Origin: Trichomonas vaginalis G3
Lineage: Eukaryota > Parabasalia > Trichomonadida > Trichomonadidae
Assembly (NCBI RefSeq): GCF_026262505.1
Contig: NC_067207.1
Coordinates: forward strand, 5,588,252-5,652,251
Reading direction: 5' to 3'
DNA length: 64,000 nt
The position numbers were made by a program, and so were the translations under genes. The notes below the pieces were generated by a model that ran no database searches, was not told where the DNA came from, and saw only the letters and a list, made by a program, of their open reading frames with translations. Shown here piece after piece: positions 42,890-51,283 of the stretch (position 1 is its first letter; every line of letters begins with the position of its first letter).

Positions 42890-43619
42890 TATTAAGGGTG
42901 GTTTTGGAAGGACAGCACTACATAAAGCTGCAGAAAAGAATTGCAATGAAATTGCTGAAATTCTCATCGCAAACGGTGCAGCTGTTAATGATAGAGATAA
43001 AGAAAATCAAACGCCTCTAATGATTGCAGCACATTTCAATAGCAAAGAAACAATTGAAGTTCTTATTAAAAATAGTGCATATGTAGACAAATCAATTATT
43101 AATTATGTCTCAAAAGATTTTAACAAAGAAGTAATAGAATATCTACTTTTAAACGGGGCTGATATCAATTCAAAAGATAAAGATGGTGAAACTTTATTAC
43201 ATATTGCAGCTTTTCGAAATCAAAAAGAAATAGTTGAATTACTTGTCTCATATGGTGCAGATGTCAATGCAAAGGATAATGAAGGTAGGACTGCTCTTCA
43301 ATTTGCATATGGATTTTATAGTGAAGAAATAAGCAAATTGCTAAGCACTCAAGAAGATACAAATTAATGACTGATGATCCAATATAAAATATCAATGAAA
43401 TTTAGCACATAAAAAATTATTTATCAATTTATTTATTTTTTATTATAAAATTCATATAAGGATATTAAACTCTGAAAGAAATTAGAAAAGTTGCAAAACA
43501 TTTAATACAAATAAGATTGTTTTATCATATGCAATTTCTTTAATGACTGCAATAGGGATACAGTTACATCGTAACTTGTCAACAAAATAAAATCACGATG
43601 CATATTTTGATCTTTTTGC

Positions 43620-44275
43620 TCATGACTACAAATCTTGAAGTTTTGTAGCCGATAGAGGCGATTTGGATGCACGAGGGAGTAATTTCTTGGCAACATTTGT
43701 GGATTCCGCAGAATGATTTTCATCAAAGATCATCATTGGATCTGTTCCGGAAACAATAAATGTTTGTTCGAGCTCGTGCTCAAACAATGGTGAAAGCTCT
43801 GGCTCTGGACGGATGTATGGAGGGTCAAAGTCGAAATAATATGATATATTTTGCATTAGTTCTGTTAAGACGTCAATTTGACTGATTTTTGGCTCGTCTG
43901 AAACGCTCTGATCAATAATGAGAGATGAAAGGCGAAAGATCTGGTGCAGAAAGGGAAAAATTTGGTCCAAGAATCTGGTTCACAACATTGTGATTTGATT
44001 TAGGACTGTATGTGTTAGGCTTGCTCTATCTGATATCGAAAATGTAAGCAAAAAGCGGATCGAATGGATGTTCATCAAATGATTCGGTTTCAAATGAATT
44101 GTATATTATCCAGACGGTTACTATTTGCTGCTGGTAATCTAAAATATCGTCTGCTAATAAAATTGATAAATATTTAAGCGAATTAACTGTATTTTTCATA
44201 TCCATCGTGGATTTAAAGGTTGATTGCAAGCTAGATAAAGTATCTGTTGTGTTTGTAATGATCGATATGAGTTCT
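43620..44275 (-). pseudogene. Remnant of CNOT11 (CCR4-NOT complex subunit)
   Basis: Two minus-strand pieces in different frames, 44026-44229 (open to about 44273) and 43626-43970. The first has DYQQQIVTVWIIYNSFETES and then EHPFDPLFAYIF, like the helix pair with a terminal N/HPF...VFLHLL segment of CNOT11. The second has PPYIRPEPELSPLFEHELE then FDENHSAESTNVAKKLL and SKSPLS, which aligns with FIRPPPPL, DELAWLNP and AFKSPLS of animal CNOT11. The frames are joined by about 55 bp of a third phase, and the conserved C-terminal domain is absent or only hinted at in yet another frame. CNOT11 links NOT10 and NOT1 in mRNA deadenylation. A spliceosomal intron is possible, because CCTAACACATACAG occurs in the gap, but no GTATGT donor is visible. 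Confidence 0.5.
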
Positions 44276-44585
44276 CATAACATCATCTTATCAGGACTTA
44301 GCATCGATACATATATAAACCATTCAAATCGGGGCGGTTAGTTTCAAAAAATCCGCTCTAAAGATACCAGAATCCTAAAAACACAGGAATGCATTACTCA
44401 AATTGGCTCTGCGAAAAAGAGAATAAAAGAGACTCAATGGAGCAAAAATATGTTTGCAATTGCTCTTGATCGATCTCAGGTTAGAAAGAAAAAACCATAA
44501 TCAATTTTTAGATCAAATCTGATTTTATTTTATAAGAATTTCAATTCATCAACGTTACATATATTTATATATATAAACTAGTTGC
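44276..44585. other. Intergenic spacer
   Basis: No feature was recognised between the CNOT11 remnant and the stop of the glucanase gene. Confidence 0.4.
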
Positions 44586-45338
44586 TTAAACTTTTTGATA
44601 CACTCTGACATAATCGACTTCCATCGTTACGGGTAGAGCTGATTCATCTACACCTTGCATGCCGCCCCAACATCCGCCCCATGCAAGATTGAGAATAATA
44701 AAGAATGGTTTGTTGAAAGGCCATGTATCTGGGTTGTTTTGCCCATCATTTTCATAGGACATGAGTAACTCGCCGTCAACATAGAATTTCAGAGCATCAG
44801 CTGTCCATTCACAACCATAAACATGGAATTCAGTTTCTGCAGTTTTAATGTCTTTACTCTCACCTATCTGAGTATGATTACAATGATTATGTGCCTGACA
44901 ATGAATACATGACACAACTGTGTTGGGACAAACACCTACCTCTTCCAAAATGTCTATTTCTCCACATTTGGGCCAGGGATTGGTTGTATAGTCATTGTTA
45001 GATGGCATCATCCAAAATGCTGGCCATGTGCCTTTACCTTTTGGAAGTTTTATTCGCGATTCGAAATATCCATATAGCCATCCTTGCTCACTATGGGCAT
45101 ATACTCTGGCCGAATATACTTTATTGTTATCTTCAAAGGCTGTGATGTGCAACATTCCGTCCTTAATCTCGGTAACCCGTTTGCCATTGTATTCTCCATT
45201 GACATAATTTTGCAGTTCATTGTTTACCCATCCAGAGGGCTTGATTTCATGTTTCCAATCATTGGGATTCAATTCAGAACCGCTTGAAAACTCATCATTC
45301 CAAACCAGCTGGTAGCCTTCAGGAACATACCCATTCAT
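44586..45338 (-). CDS. GH16 beta-1,3(4)-glucanase (laminarinase-like)
   Basis: A 250-residue protein consisting of only a GH16 catalytic jelly-roll domain. It opens with GYQLVWNDEFSSGSELNPNDW, has the YGYFESRIKLPKGKGTWPAFWM block (90-111), and the active-site GEIDILEEVG at 126-135, in which E127 is the nucleophile, D129 assists and E132 is the acid/base. It ends with the DYVRVYQKV strand. GH16 enzymes of this type cut beta-1,3- or mixed beta-glucans. No signal peptide is present on the ATG at 45338, supported by a TCATT initiator at 45353-45357 (minus strand), so the enzyme may act in phagosomes after leaving by another route, or in the cytosol. Bacterial origin by transfer is plausible for a single-domain enzyme. 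Confidence 0.9.
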   Translation of the reverse strand: MNGYVPEGYQLVWNDEFSSGSELNPNDWKHEIKPSGWVNNELQNYVNGEYNGKRVTEIKDGMLHITAFEDNNKVYSARVYAHSEQGWLYGYFESRIKLPKGKGTWPAFWMMPSNNDYTTNPWPKCGEIDILEEVGVCPNTVVSCIHCQAHNHCNHTQIGESKDIKTAETEFHVYGCEWTADALKFYVDGELLMSYENDGQNNPDTWPFNKPFFIILNLAWGGCWGGMQGVDESALPVTMEVDYVRVYQKV

Positions 45339-45824
45339 TATTGGTTAAAAAAAATGATAATTTTTATATCACTTTTGACTAAACTGCGTACGTAAATTTT
45401 AAAATTGAGAGAAAGTAGTCAAAATATTCTATGATAAGACTCTCAGATGTAAAAACACATTATCATTTCAAACCATTCATTTCGAACCCTGAAATTCATT
45501 TATGACATGTATTTTTCGAAGTGTTCGCTCTTGCAATCATTCACCAGCGACTACATTATATTAAAACTATTATTCTTGAAGATAAAATAATAGGAAATGG
45601 ATAATGAGATGTGATGTTTATTAATGATTTTTCCTATTTCAAATTGAGATCCGAAAATTTATTTGTAATTTATGGATTCATACCAATTGAAGCATCTTCA
45701 ACATTTCATTTATGAGCAAGGAACATCCTAAAACACATATGACTATGATAATTTAGAACAATTTTTTAAATTTAAAACAAAATTATTGAATATTAATAAA
45801 CATGAATTTTTTAATAGACAGACA
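45339..45824. other. Intergenic spacer
   Basis: Contains the glucanase initiator at 45353-45357. No other feature is recognised. Confidence 0.4.
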
Positions 45825-46466
45825 TTAGTTACGGTTCTTTGAAATATGGCCAATGATACTTACATCATCATCTTCATTTTCATAGGATTCAGGTTGTATT
45901 ATATTGTTATCGTAAGTTCCAATGAGTTCAATCTTGTTAAGAGCAATGCATGGAGGGTCATCAAAGCAGGATTCAATGTGAATTAATTTTGCATACTTTG
46001 CTGAGTAAATTTCGCTGAATTTAAAGGTTTTCTCTTTGCATCTTTTCATTTCTGCATCTTTTTCTCCTTGATGAATGGTTTTCCATGTTATATTATCGTT
46101 GGAAATTTGAAATGCCCAACTATACATGCCGCAAGCACAGCAGTATGCATTATCTTCAAAACAGCAACAATCAGAATCTCCACAACATCCACTTTTAACA
46201 TAGTAACCTTCAAGATTCATAATATGATTTTTAATATTAAAAGTAATGAATGGATGATCATCTGGTGAGCGTCCACAGTTTGAGCACCAATCGTAATTTT
46301 TATCTATTTGATCAAATGCATACTCTGGATTTGTTTTTCTTACAGATCCATTTATAAACTGAGAACTTGAGCCGCTTACATAATAATTTAACATCTTGTT
46401 ACTGTAAGCATTTTTAATAATTGAATTTTGGCTAGTTAATAAGCGCTCGCAGAGAAACAAAATCAT
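45825..46466 (-). CDS. Cysteine-rich discoidin (F5/8 type C)-like protein
   Basis: The frame opens at 46508, but a TCATA initiator lies just before the ATG at 46466 (MILFLCERLLTSQ), which I prefer; that gives 213 residues. The core (INGSVRKTNPEYAFDQ to the IALNKIELIGTY strand) has the order of a discoidin/galactose-binding domain: YAFDQIDKNYDWCS, then HPFITFNIKNHIMNLEGYYVKSGC, then SYSWAFQISNDNITWKTI-like text. In the middle is a cysteine-rich insert (about 13 cysteines, as in CCGDSDCCCFEDNAYCCACG) that could bind metal or form disulfides. The tail is acidic. Such proteins bind glycans or phospholipids at cell surfaces. A weak hydrophobic N-terminus might be a signal peptide. Confidence 0.55.
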   Translation of the reverse strand: MILFLCERLLTSQNSIIKNAYSNKMLNYYVSGSSSQFINGSVRKTNPEYAFDQIDKNYDWCSNCGRSPDDHPFITFNIKNHIMNLEGYYVKSGCCGDSDCCCFEDNAYCCACGMYSWAFQISNDNITWKTIHQGEKDAEMKRCKEKTFKFSEIYSAKYAKLIHIESCFDDPPCIALNKIELIGTYDNNIIQPESYENEDDDVSIIGHISKNRN

Positions 46467-46508
46467 TATGTCAAATTTTTGAATATGATTTCGCATCATA
46501 ATAACCAT

Positions 46509-46853
46509 TTAATTCTACTCGATTATCAATTCTATGTTGAATAATACGTAAGTTAAACTTATTACGAATATTTTCAATATTTTATTTTTGTTTTTACTAC
46601 GAAAAGAATAAAAAAATTACGAGTGATTCATATACATGATTAAAACTAATCGTTTACAATAACAAAAACAATTATTACAAAATAATTCAAAGAGAATCAA
46701 GTAACATTAAAGAACTAAGCTCTAAAGAACACATATAACTTAGTCATGAGATAATTTTTCTGAGAATAAAAATCATTATCAATAAAAATATCACAATGAA
46801 AGGACCCTTCTTGATCAAGTCTGAAACATTTAGTCTGTATGTGACAGATGAAT
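46509..46853. other. Intergenic spacer
   Basis: AT-rich; no feature recognised. Confidence 0.4.
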
Positions 46854-47468
46854 TTACACTAGGTTTTCTTTCAATATCTCGATAAAAAATTTTGTAAACT
46901 GCTGATTAAGAATTACAGTTATAAGACCATCATTAACAGGTATACTACTATCTAACATATAATTGTATGGTGATTCACTTGAAAAAACTTCCCATTTGTT
47001 GTCATTATTTAGTATTGCGAGATTTATTTGCGTATTATTACTTGACAGTATAATAAAAAGTTGATAATTTTTCGAATTTACTGATTTTGAAAGCTGAATT
47101 TTGTTATCTTTCTTTTTTTTGTAATTAATCATATGTACAGGTCGATCATCATAGTTGTTTTCACTAGAACCATGTACGCAAATATGAAATCGCTGAAGTT
47201 CTTGAATAAATTTGTCTAGAATTTTAATTGTATTAATAAAGGTTGGAGGATTATTTTTGAACAATGTTTCAGATATCATTTCATAGTCCATATCATTCTC
47301 ATCCAAAGCATCTATTTGTACCATTAAATCATTGATTGCAAATAAATTTTGAATTTTATCGTTGTTTTCGCTCTTTACAATTTCATTATAGATATCACTA
47401 TGCAGGCCATCGATGGCACTAAATAGTTTGCATATACAATAATAAACTTTATACTGTGGTTTAGGCAT
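46854..47468 (-). CDS. Hypothetical protein, 204 residues
   Basis: I do not recognise a family. The first 95 residues are helical (YYCICKLFSAIDGLHSDIYN, ISETLFKNNPPTFINTIKIL) and the second half is a strand-rich region (NYQLFIILSSNNTQINLAIL, WEVFSSES) after a basic YKKKKD patch. The end, NQQFTKFFIEILKENLV, is a helix. There is no signal peptide or membrane segment. Its 5' end faces the divergent ABC transporter gene at 47657 with about 190 bp between, which must hold both promoters. Confidence 0.6.
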   Translation of the reverse strand: MPKPQYKVYYCICKLFSAIDGLHSDIYNEIVKSENNDKIQNLFAINDLMVQIDALDENDMDYEMISETLFKNNPPTFINTIKILDKFIQELQRFHICVHGSSENNYDDRPVHMINYKKKKDNKIQLSKSVNSKNYQLFIILSSNNTQINLAILNNDNKWEVFSSESPYNYMLDSSIPVNDGLITVILNQQFTKFFIEILKENLV

Positions 47469-47638
47469 AAAAAAGGAGAATTAAAAAAAAGTAGTGGTTT
47501 TTTTCTCGTCTTATTTGACACTTTTATGGCACTTTTTGGATTAGATCAAAAAAATTAAATGCAAATAATCATTTAAAATACTACATCAGATATACACTTT
47601 TAAACATTTCGAAATCAATTTAATTTCTATACATTCGT

Positions 47639-47643
47639 TCATA
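47639..47643 (+). promoter_or_regulatory. Initiator TCATA
   Basis: TCATA fits the initiator consensus; the start at 47641 lies 16 bases before the ABC transporter ATG. Confidence 0.45.
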
Positions 47644-47656
47644 AAAAAAAAGGATA

Positions 47657-49873
47657 ATGATATCTCAGGAACTTCTTATTCCTCGTGTTCAACCATTCAA
47701 TCATTCTAGCTCACGGACTAATTATAGAGCACTCCTACGGATTCTGTTCAAAAAGAGAATGAAAAGTTTCCTTTTTTGGACAACTTTATTAATTTCTTTA
47801 ATATTTGAATTCCTTTATCTACTAGGTTTTGTCTTCTTTGATATAGATAGAGATCATGACAGTGATCATGAAGAAATTTCTACCCGTGATTGTGAAAATA
47901 TTTATAAAAATAGTGTTTTCGCACCAGATACAAATTTCACACGGGGTTTTTTAAAATATGAAAATACTACAGTTACCAATATCACCGACCTTAAGACGAA
48001 TTTAATCAAAGAAACGTATTATGATTTCCATCTTTCAACAGAAAACGATTTTGTAGCAAATGTATACGGTTCTCGTTCATATATGGAATGCTATTTACAT
48101 ATAGGAAATCAATATTTAACAAATAACACAAAAGATGTTTATATTTCTGTAGAAAAAAAGACAAAGACTTCTGAATATGGCTCCACTCTATATTTTTTTA
48201 CATATTTTACCATTGCAGCAATAGATTTTTCATTTTTGGCCAGCATTTTTGATATTTTTGGAATGAAAAACAACAACATATTCAATCTTCTCATGATTTC
48301 AGGTGTAAGTGAACTAACCATTTTGTTGGCCTATTTTACGTTAGATTTCATTTTAATTTTTTGCAAAATAATTTTAGATTCGGGATTTCTTTATGTACTA
48401 TATCAAAGTAGAACTGCATCTACCTTTGCTTTGTTATTTGTTTTTATGTTTTTACAGTACTTTTCAACCTATTTCTTATGTTCGATGATTACGTTGGCAA
48501 ATACTAATCTCCAGAGGAATATTCTGATAGTAATACTCATTATTATCGATGCCATACCTATTTGTTATAATTTGGCTGAAGGAAACGTGATAGATATTTT
48601 TAATTTCTTTGAAAAGACTAATACATGGCTTTGTATCTTTCCTCCTTATGCAACCACCATGTTTTATAACGAAATATCCATGCTTTTGGTTACTAATAGA
48701 CCTATTATTTTATCACAGAAATTTTTCTTCAGAATTCCTATTCTTAAACTCATTTCCATCATGGGAGGCTCATGTTTTGTCTTCCTGTTTGTCTACATCA
48801 TTCTTTACCTTCTTCTTCCACGAAAATCCGGCTCTCCTCCTATTGGAATCCGAAATCTTTTCTCATTAACTCGGTGGAAACTTCTTTTCTCCGGTCGTCA
48901 GAAGATTTCACACGACCCCAGTGATTCCTTCATCCAAGCAGAGCACCTTACTAAGCACTTCAACAGGATCCACCGAATCTGCGCATTGGATGACGTCTCA
49001 TTCAGTGTCAGCAGCGGCGAAGTTGTTGTCTTCATCGGTCCTTACTCATCAGGAAAGAGCACTCTTCTTAACATCATCTCCGGTTGCATCGACAGCGATG
49101 GCGGTTCTCTGTTCCTTCACGGCCAACGCCACACATTTGGATTCAGGGAATTGGACGTCAGCGTCGGTGTCTGCTTCCAGGATTCCGTTTTCTTCGGGAA
49201 ACAGACCGTTTTCGAGAACTTGCGTCTGTTTGGAAGTATCCGCGGTGTTCCTAAGGAGGAGATCAAGTCAGAGATCGACCGTATCTGCTGCAACTTCGAC
49301 CTCACAAACTACCTTTACTCTAAGGCAGACAACCTTTCCGGTGGCACAAAGAGGAAACTTTGTCTTGCGATGGCATTCATCGGAAACCCAGAAATCGTCA
49401 TCCTGGACGAGCCTACAGCCGGCGTCGACGTTTCATCGAGACACACAGTGTGGAAGGCCATCTCTACATCTAACACGACTTGTCTGCTTTCTTCCCACAT
49501 GATCGAAGAGGCAGAGACAATCTCAAACAGACTGATCGTTCTGAACGACGGAAAAATCATCTTCGACGGTCAGCCACTTAAACTGCGAACTCAGTACAAC
49601 TGCGGTTACAGACTCACAGCGATCTTCGATGGCGAAAATGAGGACGACACAAAGATCAACAAACTGGCGGAGTTCGTCAAAGGATGGTTCCCTAACGCTT
49701 CTGTCGATGACATCCACGAAGACACAGTCCTCATTCCTGTCGACGACAAAGTTGCAGAACTTCTCTCAGTTTTGAACACTAAACTCGAGGAGTTCTCTAT
49801 CAAGTCTTACAACTTGAACATGATGAACGTTGAAGATACTTTGTACAACATGTATGTAGACCAAATACAATAA
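47657..49873 (+). CDS. ABC transporter, subfamily A-like half transporter
   Basis: A 738-residue half transporter with the order TMD-NBD. Span 1 is at about 36-60, then a large loop with N-x-S/T sites, then five or six spans from about 175 to 395. The NBD (from about 425) has Walker A GPYSSGKST near 461-469, the signature LSGGTKRKL near 559-567, Walker B VILDEP near 579-584 with TAGVD after it, and the H-loop SSHMIEEAE near 612-620. LSGGTKRKL and the D-loop AGVD place it in ABCA, which mostly moves lipids. A half-size ABCA gene would need to dimerise. The 5' half is AT-rich like its neighbours while the NBD half (after about 48900) uses many more C- and G-ending codons, which leaves the other frames open. 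Confidence 0.88.
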   Translation: MISQELLIPRVQPFNHSSSRTNYRALLRILFKKRMKSFLFWTTLLISLIFEFLYLLGFVFFDIDRDHDSDHEEISTRDCENIYKNSVFAPDTNFTRGFLKYENTTVTNITDLKTNLIKETYYDFHLSTENDFVANVYGSRSYMECYLHIGNQYLTNNTKDVYISVEKKTKTSEYGSTLYFFTYFTIAAIDFSFLASIFDIFGMKNNNIFNLLMISGVSELTILLAYFTLDFILIFCKIILDSGFLYVLYQSRTASTFALLFVFMFLQYFSTYFLCSMITLANTNLQRNILIVILIIIDAIPICYNLAEGNVIDIFNFFEKTNTWLCIFPPYATTMFYNEISMLLVTNRPIILSQKFFFRIPILKLISIMGGSCFVFLFVYIILYLLLPRKSGSPPIGIRNLFSLTRWKLLFSGRQKISHDPSDSFIQAEHLTKHFNRIHRICALDDVSFSVSSGEVVVFIGPYSSGKSTLLNIISGCIDSDGGSLFLHGQRHTFGFRELDVSVGVCFQDSVFFGKQTVFENLRLFGSIRGVPKEEIKSEIDRICCNFDLTNYLYSKADNLSGGTKRKLCLAMAFIGNPEIVILDEPTAGVDVSSRHTVWKAISTSNTTCLLSSHMIEEAETISNRLIVLNDGKIIFDGQPLKLRTQYNCGYRLTAIFDGENEDDTKINKLAEFVKGWFPNASVDDIHEDTVLIPVDDKVAELLSVLNTKLEEFSIKSYNLNMMNVEDTLYNMYVDQIQ

Positions 49874-50137
49874 CTTGGTTATACTAATTTTTTTTTTTTA
49901 GTTTTTTGTTTTTAATAAATAAATTTACTTATTTACATCCTTCTATAAAAGTTAAAGATATTACGGAAGTTTTGTACATAATTTTATCGAATGCAGCTAA
50001 AGTCGATAAATAGTAACAATATGAATTATATATCTTTTTAAAATTTATTAAAAAGTCTCTTATTCTAATTTTTAAAATAGGTTCACTAAATATTGAGGAA
50101 ACAAAACGATTAGGAGACTTTACGTATGAAAATGAGT
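49874..50137. other. Intergenic spacer with repeated ACGTAT motif
   Basis: Contains TTAGGAGACTTTACGTATGA at about 50109, shared with about 38433. No gene is recognised. Confidence 0.4.
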
Positions 50138-50641
50138 TCAGTTATTGGGTCGTTATCGATTTTGTAATTTAATCGTTATCGTTATCGATTTTGTAATTTA
50201 ATCGTTATCGTCTTTTTCTAAACGTGCATTTTCTTCATATTGGGATAATGAACATAACTTGTTCTGAGCTTCCAATGCACAAATCGTTTTTATTCTAAAT
50301 GGATTCATTCCTACAAGTTTGGCAGAAATCAGTGAATATCATCATATATCGAATACTTCAATTTGGCAATTTATTTAAAATCGTTCTCAAGAATTCTTAT
50401 CTTCATGTAGTCAAATAAAACGGAAATGCGAAAACAAACTTTTATTCGATATTACAAAAAAAAAATTATATTGATCGCTACGATTTAAATATGTATAGTT
50501 TAAGTATATGTGGTATCATTATGTGCATATTCTGATATATATACTTGAATGATATCACAAAAATAACAGAAATACAAATCTTGAATTAAATTATATCATA
50601 GAATACAATTTTAATAAACGAAAAATCAAACCCTCTCGCAA

Positions 50642-50955
50642 TACAGCCATTTTAAGAGTAGTTCTTTCAAGATCTTCGAAGATTTGGAAGATCTTGGAAG
50701 AACTGCCCTCTAAATGGCTGTAGCTTCGGTATTGTTACTATCAAGTAGAAAGTTACGGTAATTACTGCCATTTTAAGAGTAGTTCTTTCAAGATCTTCCA
50801 AATCTTCGAAGATCTTGAAAGAACTGCTCTCTAAATGGCAGTAGTTTCGATGTTAACATGATAATATGAGTGAAATTTTCTTATTTGAAGTCGGTTAAAG
50901 AGCAGTTCTTTCAAGTTCCTTCAAATCAGGAAGGGTCTTGACAGAACTGTCCTCT
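50642..50955. repeat. Array of three hairpins (J1-J3), about 122-bp spacing
   Basis: J1 is 50642-50722 and J2 is 50763-50843, each 81 nt, and J3 is about 50897-50955. Spacing of the shared AAGAGYAGTTCTTTC start is 121 and 123 bp. The outermost pairs change together: TACAGCC/GGCTGTA in J1 and TACTGCC/GGCAGTA in J2. The inner 27 nt of J1 (50669-50695) are the exact reverse complement of those of J2 (50790-50816). The arms also share GTTCTTTC with GAAAGAAC. J3 keeps the GCAGTTCTTTCAAG arm with its partner CTTGACAGAACTG. Whether they are transcribed is unknown. Confidence 0.85.
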
Positions 50956-51151
50956 TATTGATTGGAATACCGGTATTTTACGTTGGTAAATGCTTGATTT
51001 GAATTGGGGGCTGAGTGTTGGAGAAAAAAAAACATTAAAAAAATAAAAAGTGCCAAAATAAAAGAATTCAATCTACATATATATAGTATTTCTAGGCCTG
51101 TCCAAACTTTTAAAAAAGCTTACCACGTGGAAGGAAGAGACCAAAAAAATC

Positions 51152-51180
51152 GTGCCTCGGCGGCTTCGCCGCCTCGGCAC
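51152..51180. repeat. GC-rich hairpin with TTCG loop, left of the main array
   Basis: GTGCCTCGGCGG and its partner CCGCCTCGGCAC close a CTTCG-type loop (C-UUCG-G in RNA, an unusually stable tetraloop). The stem is fully paired except for the two TC bulges. It stands out sharply in the AT-rich surroundings. Confidence 0.8.
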
Positions 51181-51208
51181 TAAAAACAGCATATCATATT
51201 TAATATGT

Positions 51209-51283
51209 CCTTTTTTTTTTCTCTTTTCTCTCTCTCCTTCTTTTCTTTCTTCTCTTTCCTTCTTTTCTTCTCACTTTCTTTTT
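51209..51283 (+). repeat. Homopyrimidine tract
   Basis: About 75 bases of T and C with a single A at 51273, ending directly at the first hairpin of the array. It could be a triplex-prone or protein-binding tract. Confidence 0.7.

Larger units (their letters stand above)
40366..43367 (+). pseudogene. Trichomonad ankyrin-repeat gene, split by a mariner and frameshifted
   Basis: The N-terminal 200 residues (40366-40989) are the helical domain of the trichomonad ankyrin family (HITTDSGISSIFLYFLNTEY, CSYYGAVKCFKFL). A frameshift at about 40965-40990 moves the reading to the next frame, where the family sequence resumes (YSFLGGNPDIVHECLKQ). Ankyrin repeats follow (FISHGADINAKNYRDQNALH, LIANGIDINSL). 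At 41587 a mariner is inserted. Taking out the 1303-bp element and one TA restores GADVNIKGGFGRTALHKAAEK and the frame continues to four more repeats, ending at 43367. So one insertion and one frameshift disable what was once a normal protein of about 550-560 residues. Confidence 0.85.

Noticed and set aside
45470-45500. tRNA-like TTCGAA loop (rc GGGTTCGAAATG)
   Set aside because: No matching acceptor, D or anticodon arms could be built around it.
48921-49502. 193-codon plus-strand frame inside the ABC transporter
   Set aside because: It lies in a shifted frame, is rich in S, T and R and overlaps the conserved NBD; it results from the GC-rich codon use.
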